A stretch of 9,283 nt of DNA. It comes from Nitrospirota bacterium (lineage in GTDB: Bacteria > Nitrospirota > Thermodesulfovibrionia > Thermodesulfovibrionales > JdFR-88). Under the pieces are notes generated by a model. It had not been told where the DNA came from. It worked only from the letters and a program-made list of their open reading frames with translations, and made no database searches. The translations under genes and the position numbers were made by a program. How positions within the stretch are numbered: position 1 is the stretch's first letter; every line of letters begins with the position of its first letter. The stretch covers positions 1 to 9,283 of the forward strand of contig JAKAGP010000037.1 in assembly GCA_021825785.1 (NCBI GenBank). Reading direction: 5' to 3'. Shown here in pieces: positions 1 through 6,758 of this stretch.

Positions 1-1082
1 ACATGATCAACTCCAGGATATATTCCATTTATCTCCTGGTCCAATACAAGTCCCAGTCGCTCATTGAGCATGTAAGGCACAACTGGGTGCTCTCCTCCGT
101 CATGAGGGAGCATTTCGTGGCGGTCGTTCCGCCGCAGATGCGGATGGGGCCGGAGTGGTTCCAGGGCACCGCGGACGCCGTGTTCCAAAACCTGAACTTC
201 ATAAGCCAGATAAATCCGGAGCTTGTCATCATATTCGGGGCGGACCACATCTACCGGATGGACATACGGCAGATGATAGACTTCCACCTGGAGAAGAAGG
301 CGGATATAACCGTTGCGGCAAGGCCGGTACCCATCAAGGAGGCGTCCAGCTTCGGCGTTATCGTGGCTGATTCCGACCACCGGATCGCCACCTTCCAGGA
401 AAAGCCCAAGGAACCCATTCCCATGGCGGGGGACCCGGAGAGGGCCTTCGTGTCCATGGGCAATTATATATTCGGAAGGGATTTTCTCACCCGGGCCCTC
501 GTGGAGGCGCAGGCAAAAAGGCATCATGATTTCGGCACGCACATCCTGCCCGCATCCCTGGATAAAGGCCGGGTGTTTGCCTATGATTTTTCCACCAATG
601 TGATCCCGGACATAAAACCGTATGAAGAGACCGGATACTGGAGGGACGTGGGCACCATAAAGTCATACTATGACGCCAACATGGACATGTTGGGCCTTAC
701 CCCCGGGTTCGACCCCATGAGCACCCTTTGGCCCATTCATCCGGCATTTTCAGAAGTGGCGGCCACAAAGATCATAAGCGGGGAGATCGTGAACAGCGCC
801 ATCGCGGACGGCTGCCTGATAGACGGCGCCGCCATTAGGAACTCCGTCCTCCGCAGCGGGGTGCGCGTGGAGAAGGGCGTTACCATTGACAATTGCATCA
901 TAATGGACAACTGCGTCATCCGTAAAGGGGCCAGGCTCAAGAACGTCATAGTGGACAAGCAGAACCTCATCGAGCAGGGCGAGACCATAGGCTACGACCC
1001 CCACAAGGACATGTTCCGTTGCCATATAGATTCCTCCGGCATAGCCATTTTGCCCAAACAGGGCAGAAAAGAGATCATTTAA
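1..1082 (+). CDS. glgC: Glucose-1-phosphate adenylyltransferase (ADP-glucose pyrophosphorylase), 5'-truncated by window edge
   Basis: This enzyme makes ADP-glucose from glucose-1-phosphate and ATP, the committed step of bacterial glycogen synthesis in the cytoplasm. Counting from the first in-frame Met at position 3, the fragment shows QGTADAV (residues 54-60), the nucleotidyltransferase motif GADHIYRMD (79-87), EKP (133-135) and GYWRDVGT (211-218). A C-terminal left-handed beta-helix follows (about 255-325, the INSAIADGCLIDGA-like repeats). The Met at position 3 is not the real start. It lies where family members read LSNxxNSGIxSIYLLVQYKSQS, and the N-terminal GGxGxRLxPLT nucleotide loop, about 50-55 residues, must lie upstream of the window. 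Visible plus missing length gives the usual 410-430 residues. The gene ends with TAA at 1080-1082. No clear intrinsic terminator follows. Assignment to GlgC rather than another sugar nucleotidyltransferase is very secure. Confidence 0.96.
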   Translation, partial: MINSRIYSIYLLVQYKSQSLIEHVRHNWVLSSVMREHFVAVVPPQMRMGPEWFQGTADAVFQNLNFISQINPELVIIFGADHIYRMDIRQMIDFHLEKKADITVAARPVPIKEASSFGVIVADSDHRIATFQEKPKEPIPMAGDPERAFVSMGNYIFGRDFLTRALVEAQAKRHHDFGTHILPASLDKGRVFAYDFSTNVIPDIKPYEETGYWRDVGTIKSYYDANMDMLGLTPGFDPMSTLWPIHPAFSEVAATKIISGEIVNSAIADGCLIDGAAIRNSVLRSGVRVEKGVTIDNCIIMDNCVIRKGARLKNVIVDKQNLIEQGETIGYDPHKDMFRCHIDSSGIAILPKQGRKEII

Positions 1083-1181
1083 AAAGCTGGAGCTATAGCC
1101 AGAGCATTGCCGCTTCGGGCCTTGCCCCCTTCCCTCCCTGTGCCACCGCACTGCCTGGGAAATTCCACAATCGCCTCCCCC

Positions 1182-1210
1182 TTGACATCCACTTCCCGGT
1201 TTGATAAAAG
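1182..1210 (+). promoter_or_regulatory. Candidate sigma-70 promoter for the small secreted protein gene
   Basis: A perfect -35 hexamer TTGACA (1182-1187) is followed after 17 nt by TAAAAG (1205-1210), which matches the -10 consensus at 4 of 6 positions. A transcript would start near 1217 and have a leader of about 88 nt. It lies in the 222-nt gap between glgC and the gene at 1305. The exact -10 is uncertain, since GATAAA one or two bases upstream is also possible. Confidence 0.45.
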
Positions 1211-1270
1211 TTTGTTAGGGACTACACGGTTTCACATTATTAATTCCAAACGCAGCCCACAAAACGCTTT

Positions 1271-1288
1271 CCGGAGAAATCTCTCCGG
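1271..1288 (+). promoter_or_regulatory. 5'-leader hairpin just upstream of the ribosome-binding site
   Basis: CCGGAGA (1271-1277) and TCTCCGG (1282-1288) form a perfect 7-bp stem with a 4-nt AATC loop. Two G-T wobbles could extend it to 1269-1290. It ends only 4 nt before the Shine-Dalgarno AAAGGAGG (1293-1300). It could stabilise the mRNA or affect translation initiation. It does not itself occlude the ribosome-binding site, and there is no T-tract, so it is not a terminator. Confidence 0.5.
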
Positions 1289-1304
1289 GGAAAAAGGAGG
1301 CAAA

Positions 1305-1616
1305 ATGAAAAAAGCCGTGATTTGCCTGTTGTCGTTGTTTATTGTATTGGGCTTAAGCGCAACGGTTTTCGCACAGAACGGTGACAACGGCATCAACCCA
1401 AAGGAAAAGATCTGCAAGCCGGGCGCCATACCCTTTCTTTCAGGCCCTTATTCCCAGCTCTTTCAGGCGGCATCACATTTCGAGGCCCAGTGCACCTGCA
1501 ACCAGGTGGCCGAGCATTATCATCAATTTGTCTGCTACGCCACACCAAGCGTGACATCCGCAAACGTGCCGCCACTTTGGCACTGCATATGCAGCAAGAA
1601 AAAAACGTGGAAATAA
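1305..1616 (+). CDS. Small secreted cysteine-rich protein, function unknown
   Basis: This gene encodes a 103-residue protein that I do not recognise. The start at 1305 is chosen because a strong Shine-Dalgarno (AAAGGAGG, 1293-1300) lies 4 nt upstream and the protein then begins with a classical Sec signal peptide: MKK, a hydrophobic core at residues 4-20, and a predicted signal peptidase I site after VFA at residue 23. The same frame is open back to 1107, but that extension has no signal of its own. The mature part has six cysteines (37, 63, 65, 77, 94, 96), with two CxC pairs (CTC and CIC), plus several histidines (58, 71, 73, 93). Disulfide pairing in the periplasm or metal binding are both plausible. 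No lipobox and no CxxCH haem motif are present. It stands alone between glgC and a convergent TPR gene, with its own candidate promoter. Confidence 0.75.
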   Translation: MKKAVICLLSLFIVLGLSATVFAQNGDNGINPKEKICKPGAIPFLSGPYSQLFQAASHFEAQCTCNQVAEHYHQFVCYATPSVTSANVPPLWHCICSKKKTWK

Positions 1617-1708
1617 TACTAACGATATAACAAAAAGATATTTGCGAGATAACAGACCGGGACACGCCCATTTCTGACCAAGAAAGACCGCTTTAGCAGA
1701 ACACGCGG

Positions 1709-1764
1709 ATGAGGCGGGGGAAAAAGATGTCCCGCAGATATGAGGCGGTGTCCCGATTTTTCCC
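1709..1764. terminator. Stem-loop with short repeats between convergent genes, possible bidirectional terminator
   Basis: GGGAAAAA (1718-1725) pairs perfectly with TTTTTCCC (1757-1764), and an inner 4-bp stem CCGC/GCGG (1732-1735 and 1745-1748) lies within. The A and T runs would give a T-tract on either strand, which suits the gap between the convergent genes at 1305-1616 and 1802-2566. The loop is long and the stem is not the usual GC-rich type, so terminator function is only suggested. The stretch also carries two direct repeats, ATGAGGCGG (1709-1717, 1740-1748) and TGTCCCG (1728-1734, 1749-1755). Confidence 0.3.
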
Positions 1765-1801
1765 GATTCAATTAAAATATCAACGGGCCTGGTGTTAATG
1801 C

Positions 1802-2566
1802 TTACCGGTTGTCTTTGCTTCTTTTTTGCAGGGCGTGCCGAAGCTTGCCTGCGTACCTGTTTACGGGGTTTGACCTGCCAAGCAACGGCAATACGGGGTT
1901 TTTTCTATCGCCAAGTTTTTTCATCTCCTGGCGGAGCTCCCTGTTTTCAGGGTCCGCGGCAAGCCCTTTTTCAAAAGCGCCGACGGCCTCTTTTTTTTCC
2001 CGGGCGGCCAGATACGCCCTGCCCAGATTGAGGTACAGGACAGGGAAAAAAAACTCCGCTCCAAAGGGCAGCCTCTCAGTATGTTTGATAGCCTTCAGGC
2101 AGCCGGATATCCCATCCTTTATGCCATCTCCAAGCCTGGCCTTAAGGCAGCCGTAATAAGAGAGCAGGAGGGCATCTTCGGGATAGCGGCCCGACCCTTC
2201 GGAAAGCACATCCAGGGCCATGCGGTATTGCTTATTTTTTAAAAAGGCCATGGCCTCTTTGAGATAGTTCTCAGCTTCCTTCTGTCCTCCGCCGGCCATC
2301 TTTGCCTTTTTCAGCAGGCCCACGGCGCATTCGTGCTGCTCCTGCATTTGCTCGTGGCACTTCCGCCCGCTTTCCCTTTGATGCCGCGAGGTCCTGGTGT
2401 CGATAAGCTCCCCGCCCAGATACACACGGGTTATTATGTTGCCGCCGCCCGCCCTTTCACTAAGCACTTCGGTAAGCACAAGGTATCTGGAGAGATTAAT
2501 GGTTACGTTGGTTTCAAGCAGAGAACTGGACCTGGAAGTTATTTTGATGCGGCTACCATCTCCCAT
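1802..2566 (-). CDS. TPR-repeat protein with an uncharacterised N-terminal domain
   Basis: The 254-residue protein has no signal peptide or membrane segment and is predicted cytoplasmic. Residues 1-90 look beta-rich (TNVTINLSRYLVLTEVL, then TRVYLGGELIDTRTSRH) and end in a helix with EQMQEQHECAVGLLKKAK. I recall similar short domains (hydrophobic strand, VYLGG-like turn, QH-containing helix) in proteins of delta-proteobacteria-like lineages, but cannot name the family. About 97-208 holds tetratricopeptide helices, clearest at YLKEAMAFLKNKQYRMALDV (101-120) and LYLNLGRAYLAAREKKEAVG (177-196), ending DPEN. The tail is basic and includes NPVLPLLGRSNPVNRYAGKL. TPRs are protein-interaction scaffolds; the partner is unknown. 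The ATG at 2564-2566 is the first possible start, because an in-frame TAA lies three codons upstream. It has no Shine-Dalgarno, and the promoter position suggests a leaderless mRNA. It is divergent from leuC. Confidence 0.82.
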   Translation of the reverse strand: MGDGSRIKITSRSSSLLETNVTINLSRYLVLTEVLSERAGGGNIITRVYLGGELIDTRTSRHQRESGRKCHEQMQEQHECAVGLLKKAKMAGGGQKEAENYLKEAMAFLKNKQYRMALDVLSEGSGRYPEDALLLSYYGCLKARLGDGIKDGISGCLKAIKHTERLPFGAEFFFPVLYLNLGRAYLAAREKKEAVGAFEKGLAADPENRELRQEMKKLGDRKNPVLPLLGRSNPVNRYAGKLRHALQKRSKDNR

Positions 2567-2574
2567 TTGTTTAT

Positions 2575-2602
2575 CTTATATCAGACTATAAAAAATACTC
2601 AA
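2575..2602 (-). promoter_or_regulatory. Sigma-70-like promoter giving a predicted leaderless TPR-gene mRNA
   Basis: Read on the - strand, TTGAGT (2597-2602) is followed after 16 nt by TATAAG (2575-2580), a 5 of 6 match to the -10 consensus. The predicted transcription start at about 2567-2568 is an A only 1-2 nt before the ATG at 2566. No ribosome-binding site fits in front of the ATG, which agrees with leaderless translation. Confidence 0.55.
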
Positions 2603-2644
2603 ACAGGGAAGGCGAAGATTGCACTAAGGTTTTATTTAACAGCC

Positions 2645-2674
2645 TTGCCAGCGCGAACGGCAGGGGGATATAAT
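2645..2674 (+). promoter_or_regulatory. Strong sigma-70-like promoter for leuC-ridA
   Basis: TTGCCA (2645-2650, 5 of 6 to consensus) and a perfect TATAAT (2669-2674) are separated by 18 nt. The predicted start near 2681 gives a leader of about 67 nt before the leuC ATG. The leader is short and shows no terminator hairpin or leucine-rich leader peptide, so attenuation is not indicated. An imperfect inverted repeat CTTGCC/GGCAGG spans the -35 box and spacer and could be an operator, but it is weak. Confidence 0.65.
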
Positions 2675-2747
2675 AAAAAACTTAGGAAAGCGGGATTTAA
2701 GGTTTTTCGCAATCAGATTTTTTATATAAAGGAGGCCGTTTTCAGAC

Positions 2748-4025
2748 ATGATGACCATAACAGAGAAGATACTTGCCGGGCACCTGGCAGACGGCGGCGA
2801 GGGGAAAGAGGTCCATCCCGGACAGCTTATCAACGCCAGGGTGGATTTCGTTCTGGCCAATGATATAACCGCCCCTATAGCCATATCGGAATTCAAGCGC
2901 ATCGGGGCCCGCGATGTTTTTGACCGGGAGCGGGTGACGTTCGTCCCGGACCATTTTGCACCGCAGAAGGACATAAAAGCCGCCGAGCAGTGCAAGATGC
3001 TCAGGGAATTCTCCAGCGGGTATGGCCTCAAATACTATTTCGAGGTCGGAAGGATGGGCGTGGAACATGCCCTTTTGCCGGAAGAAGGCCTTGTCCTGCC
3101 CGGAGACCTTGTAATCGGGGCGGACAGCCACACCTGCACGTACGGCGGGCTTGGCGCCTTCGCAACGGGTGTGGGTTCAACTGACGTGGCATCCGCAATG
3201 GCTACGGGCGAGCTTTGGTTCAAGGTGCCCGAATCCATGAAATTCATTTATCATGGGGAAAAATTGCAGAAATGGGTGGGGGGAAAGGACCTTATTCTTC
3301 ATACCATTGGAGACATCGGCGTTGACGGCGCGCTGTACCGGGCCATGGAGTTCGAGGGAGACGTGATAAGGGCCCTCCCCATGCACGCCAGGCTTACCAT
3401 GTGCAACATGGCCATAGAGGCCGGCGGCAAGTCGGGCATAATCGTGCCTGACGATATAACCATGCAGTATGTGAAGGGAAGGGCAAAGAGGGAGTTCAAG
3501 TTCTACACCTCGGACCCGGGGGCTGCCTACGTGGAAATAAAAGAGTATGATGTTTCGAAGATTCCCCCAACGGTCTCATGCCCCAGCCTTCCTTCCAACA
3601 CCAAACCCGCTGCGGAGCTCTCAAACATCGGAATAGACCAGGTGGTGATAGGTTCCTGCACGAACGGACGCATCGAGGACCTTCGGGAAGCCGCACAGAT
3701 ACTCAGGGGCAGGAAGGTAAATCCGAATTTAAGACTTCTGATAATACCGGCCACTCAGCGTATATATATGGAGGCCATGAAGGAGGGGTTGTTCGAGATC
3801 TTCGTGGAAGCCGAGGCGGTCGTCTCCACGCCTACCTGCGGTCCGTGCCTTGGCGGCCATATGGGCATACTGGCAAAGGGGGAAAGGGCCCTTGCCACCA
3901 CCAACAGGAATTTCGTTGGAAGAATGGGGCATCCGGAAAGCGAGGTCTACCTTTCAAGCCCGGCAGTGGCGGCGGCATCGGCAGTCCTTGGCAGGATTGG
4001 CCTGCCGGAAGAACTCGGACTGTAG
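2748..4025 (+). CDS. leuC: 3-isopropylmalate dehydratase large subunit (LeuC, two-subunit type)
   Basis: The 425-residue protein belongs to the aconitase superfamily and matches the roughly 420-residue LeuC class of archaea and anaerobic bacteria. With LeuD it isomerises 2-isopropylmalate to 3-isopropylmalate in leucine biosynthesis. The three [4Fe-4S] ligands are present: Cys304 (GSCTNGR) and Cys364/Cys367 ([10 protein letters not shown]). Other family motifs include [55 protein letters not shown] and [22 protein letters not shown]. The ATG at 2748 is preferred over the one at 2751, because the Shine-Dalgarno AAAGGAGG (2728-2735) is already 12 nt away. The gene heads an apparent operon with the RidA gene 3 nt downstream; leuD and leuB are not adjacent. 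This class includes close homologues such as homoaconitase and other 2-hydroxyacid dehydratases, so the exact substrate is likely but not certain. It is complete and shows no damage. Confidence 0.9.
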   Translation: MMTITEKILAGHLADGGEGKEVHPGQLINARVDFVLANDITAPIAISEFKRIGARDVFDRERVTFVPDHFAPQKDIKAAEQCKMLREFSSGYGLKYYFEVGRMGVEHALLPEEGLVLPGDLVIGADSHTCTYGGLGAFATGVGSTDVASAMATGELWFKVPESMKFIYHGEKLQKWVGGKDLILHTIGDIGVDGALYRAMEFEGDVIRALPMHARLTMCNMAIEAGGKSGIIVPDDITMQYVKGRAKREFKFYTSDPGAAYVEIKEYDVSKIPPTVSCPSLPSNTKPAAELSNIGIDQVVIGSCTNGRIEDLREAAQILRGRKVNPNLRLLIIPATQRIYMEAMKEGLFEIFVEAEAVVSTPTCGPCLGGHMGILAKGERALATTNRNFVGRMGHPESEVYLSSPAVAAASAVLGRIGLPEELGL

Positions 4026-4028
4026 CAG

Positions 4029-4487
4029 ATGACGCCAGAAGAAAAATTGGCCAGCCTGGGCATCGCGCTGCCGGAGCCGCCAACGCCCCTTGGCGCATAT
4101 GTTCCGGTTTTGAGGTCCGGCAATCTTCTTTTTCTAAGCGGTCTTTTGCCGGTAAAGGAAGGCAGGCTGGTTAAGGCCGGGAAGTTAGGCGCCGATATGG
4201 ATGAAAAGGAAGGGGCCGGACTTGCCAGGATAGCGGCGGTGAACGCCCTTGCCGTTGTAAAAGGTTACCTGGGAGAACTGGACAAGATCAAAAGGTGCGT
4301 CAAGGTAACGGGATATGTCGCGGGGGTCCCGGGCTTTACAGGGCAGGCCGCGGTGCTGAACGGGGCCTCCGATTTCCTTGTACAGATATTCGGCGAAGCA
4401 GGCAGGCATGTTCGCGCGGCGGTGGGCGTGGTAGCGCTTCCCATGGACAGCCCTCTTGAGATAGAGTTCATATTCGAGGTTTGTTAG
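4029..4487 (+). CDS. RidA family protein (YjgF/YER057c/UK114), probable enamine/imine deaminase
   Basis: The 152-residue cytoplasmic protein is about 20-25 residues longer than classical RidA and resembles the longer YjgF-like subgroup. Visible features are the N-terminal GAYVPVLRSGNLLFLSGLLPV, the helix ARIAAVNALAVVKGYLGELDKIKR, and the C-terminal HVRAAVGVVALPMDSPLEIEFIFEV. Arg129 in the last segment is at the place of the conserved substrate-binding arginine, and the EIE motif (144-146) is kept. RidA proteins hydrolyse reactive 2-aminoacrylate and related enamines released by PLP enzymes. The lack of these in mutants damages branched-chain amino acid synthesis, which fits placement directly after leuC. 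The ATG lies 3 nt after the leuC stop, so it is probably translationally coupled; its own Shine-Dalgarno is weak. Activity of the long subgroup is less well established, so the deaminase role is inferred from the family. Confidence 0.88.
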   Translation: MTPEEKLASLGIALPEPPTPLGAYVPVLRSGNLLFLSGLLPVKEGRLVKAGKLGADMDEKEGAGLARIAAVNALAVVKGYLGELDKIKRCVKVTGYVAGVPGFTGQAAVLNGASDFLVQIFGEAGRHVRAAVGVVALPMDSPLEIEFIFEVC

Positions 4488-4543
4488 GACCAGGACCTGT
4501 TTTAAAATCGATTCCGAACAATAAAGAGCGGAAGAGACAGTTT

Positions 4544-6565
4544 CTAATAAAGCCTGGAATATTTTTGGGGCTGTTTTCGCGCTCCCAGCGCTCTTTTGAC
4601 GGTTTCCGCCACTTGGGCCAGGCTGTAGGGCTTGCTCAGGAAGCCGTTAAAACCGGCATCCTTCAGATTTTGCGCATCCGCAACGTAGCCGCTCGACAGA
4701 ACCACGCTGACGGAATTGTCGATCTGTTTAAGCGCCCGTACTGCGCTTATTCCATCCATCCCGGGCATTATGTTATCAATTATCACAAGGTCTATCTCTT
4801 TCCTCCTGGCCCTGTAGGTGCTTACGGCCTCTGCCCCGTTTGAAGCGGTCACCACCTTGTATCCAAGCTCCGTCAACATCGAAAGCCCGATGTCCCTCAC
4901 AAGGGGTTCGTCGTCGACGATCAATATCGTCTCAGTTCCCCCCGTATAGCTTTCCTGGCCCGGCGCCTTCTGGTCCGGGGCTGCTGTTTCCAAAACAGGA
5001 AGGTATATATTGAACTTGGCCCCCCTGCCCTCTTCGCTGTACAGATTTATCCAGCCTCCGTGCGAAGTTACTATAGAATGGGTCACCGCAAGCCCCAGAC
5101 CGGTCCCCTTCCCGGGCTCCTTCGTTGTGAAAAAAGGCTCAAATATCCTGTGCCTTACCTTCTTCGGAATTCCCGGGCCGGCATCAGAGACGGACAGCAG
5201 GACAAAATGCCCCGGCCTTGCATATGCGTTATGCTTGCAGTACTCCTCATTGCACCGGAACTCCCGGATGTTTATGTTTATTGTACCTCCCTGCGGCATG
5301 GCGTCACGAGCGTTGATCACCAGGTTCATAAGGACCTGCGTTATTTGCGCTGGGTCGATATAGACAGGAGGAAGACCCGACGAGATGGAGACCTGGAGCT
5401 CGATGTTTTCCTCCACCATGCGTCTCAATATCTTCATGGACTCGTCCATGAAATGTGAGATGGCGGTGGGTTTCTGCTCAGGGGGCAGTTTTCTTCCGAT
5501 AAGAAGTATCTGCCTGGTAAGCTGCGCGGCCTTTCTGGCGGTATTGACTACCATCCCCGCGTTTTCCTTCACATTCTCCTGGGAACTCTGAAGCTTCGCG
5601 ATCTCCGCGTAACCTATGATGCCTGTAAGCAGGTTGTTGAAGTCATGCGCAATGCCGGAGGCAAGGGCGCCGATGGCCTCCATCTTCTGGGCCTGAAGCA
5701 GCGACGCCTTGTATTCATCCAGCTCCTTTTGGGCGGCTTCGTGCTTCTCCATGAGCTTTTCCGTCATCGCACTGAAGCTTCGCGCCAGTACGCCGATTTC
5801 GTCTCTTGTCCCTATCTCAAGGCCGCGAGAGAGGTCTAAGTCTTTTTCTTCATAACTGGTCATCCTTACCCTCCCGGTCAGGGTCTCGATCGGTTTCAGG
5901 ACAAACCTGCGGATAATGAAATACAGAAGGACCGAAAGGGCGGATATGAAGACAAACCCGAAAAGAGCGATCATCCAGCCCTGGGTAGTTACCTGCCGGT
6001 CCATGGGCTCAAGCGAATACCCAAGCTCTATTACACCAAGTGTTTTCTGCCATTTCGGATGATAGTGGCAGGCAGCCGTGTAGCATGGCCTCATGTTTGG
6101 TATCGGGCGAAACATGGAGAGCACCCGCCGGCCCCCTATGGTCTGTATCTCCCATGGCTTCTTTGTGAACGCGTATTTCGGGGCCCCTGAACAGAGGTCC
6201 TTGTTTATCTCCCGAACGTTGGATGAATAACGGACCCTGTAGTTCATGTTGTCTACGCGCAGCCATGTGAAGTTGTCTGCCCTGGCCAGTGATTCCACCG
6301 TCTGCTGGATGCCCTCTCTCTGGTTCTTAAGCATACCGAATATGAGAGCGCTTTTTATCAGGCCGGATTGTGACTGGGCGGTTTTTATCGCCTGGTCCAG
6401 GGAAGCCCGCTTCATGTAATGAATGGAAGGACACCAGAAAAGAACGCTTACCGCTACGATCACGGGCAGGCTTACCGCAAGTATCTTGCCCGTAAGGGAC
6501 GGCGGCTTCACATAAATAGATGCCCTCTTAATACGGTTTTTCCACCAATGCATAAAAAAACCCAT
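4544..6565 (-). CDS. Hybrid sensor histidine kinase with haem-like periplasmic sensor and C-terminal receiver
   Basis: This 673-residue inner-membrane sensor kinase has membrane helices at about 25-47 and 198-219. They enclose a periplasmic PAS/Cache-like region of about 150 residues that ends in C161-YTAA-C166-H167-YHP, a CX4CH motif that may attach c-type haem. HAMP (about 220-275) and a coiled coil follow. HisKA has the phospho-acceptor His307 (HDFNNLL). HATPase_c has the N-box NLVINARDAM with Asn418, DAGPGIP (461-467), FEPFFTTK (475-482) and GKGTGLGL (485-492). The C-terminal receiver (about 546-660) has Asp551/Asp552, phospho-acceptor Asp597, Ser624 and Lys645. All catalytic residues are present, so it should be active. 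No DNA-binding response regulator is adjacent, so the downstream partner is unknown. The start at 6565 has an AAGGGG upstream; a second in-frame ATG at 6553 is possible. It is convergent with the RidA gene, 56 nt apart, with no clear terminator between. Confidence 0.92.
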   Translation of the reverse strand: MGFFMHWWKNRIKRASIYVKPPSLTGKILAVSLPVIVAVSVLFWCPSIHYMKRASLDQAIKTAQSQSGLIKSALIFGMLKNQREGIQQTVESLARADNFTWLRVDNMNYRVRYSSNVREINKDLCSGAPKYAFTKKPWEIQTIGGRRVLSMFRPIPNMRPCYTAACHYHPKWQKTLGVIELGYSLEPMDRQVTTQGWMIALFGFVFISALSVLLYFIIRRFVLKPIETLTGRVRMTSYEEKDLDLSRGLEIGTRDEIGVLARSFSAMTEKLMEKHEAAQKELDEYKASLLQAQKMEAIGALASGIAHDFNNLLTGIIGYAEIAKLQSSQENVKENAGMVVNTARKAAQLTRQILLIGRKLPPEQKPTAISHFMDESMKILRRMVEENIELQVSISSGLPPVYIDPAQITQVLMNLVINARDAMPQGGTININIREFRCNEEYCKHNAYARPGHFVLLSVSDAGPGIPKKVRHRIFEPFFTTKEPGKGTGLGLAVTHSIVTSHGGWINLYSEEGRGAKFNIYLPVLETAAPDQKAPGQESYTGGTETILIVDDEPLVRDIGLSMLTELGYKVVTASNGAEAVSTYRARRKEIDLVIIDNIMPGMDGISAVRALKQIDNSVSVVLSSGYVADAQNLKDAGFNGFLSKPYSLAQVAETVKRALGARKQPQKYSRLY

Positions 6566-6597
6566 ATGCCCCTTGTTCCTTTACTCCTGCCCGCGGC

Positions 6598-6611
6598 AAA
6601 AAAAAAAAAAA
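6598..6611. repeat. Homopolymer of 14 A (14 U in the kinase leader)
   Basis: Fourteen consecutive A on the + strand lie 33 nt upstream of the kinase start codon and would be U14 in its mRNA. They are flanked by GCGG and CCGC (6593-6596, 6612-6615), which could pair across the run. Such tracts are prone to replication and transcription slippage. Because it is outside the coding region, it could only alter expression, not reading frame. Confidence 0.9.
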
Positions 6612-6720
6612 CCGCAAGGAATCCAATGCAAAGAATTTTTCATTCGTTGCCCGCAAAAAAGCCGGGTGTGCGCTTCTTCCTTATCTTTAATTCGGAAATT
6701 TAAAATTAAAACTTTAGGAC

Positions 6721-6740
6721 AGTTAATAATTTTCTTAACT
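6721..6740. repeat. AT-rich inverted repeat, possible operator upstream of the kinase gene
   Basis: AGTTAA (6721-6726) and TTAACT (6735-6740) are a perfect 6-bp inverted repeat around 8 nt. It lies about 155 nt upstream of the kinase ATG, in the region where its promoter could be. The surroundings are very AT-rich, so chance occurrence is quite possible. Confidence 0.3.
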
Positions 6741-6758
6741 AATTGACTGAAAAATTTC

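Noticed and set aside
3..5. ATG at position 3 as the true start of glgC
   Set aside because: It falls inside a conserved family block, so the N-terminal nucleotide loop must lie upstream of the window.
750..1151. 133-residue - strand frame antisense to glgC
   Set aside because: It is a shadow of the real gene with no start signal; the + strand carries clear GlgC sequence.
1107..1304. In-frame upstream extension of the small secreted protein (169-residue reading)
   Set aside because: It has no ribosome-binding site, would bury the signal peptide, and runs across the candidate promoter and leader hairpin.
2681..2747. Leucine attenuator or leader peptide before leuC
   Set aside because: The leader is only about 67 nt and has neither a Leu-rich short frame nor a terminator hairpin.
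6600..6660. Sigma-54 promoter upstream of the kinase
   Set aside because: The TTGGATTCCTTGCGG segment has GG and GC elements, but at 7 rather than 10 nt spacing.
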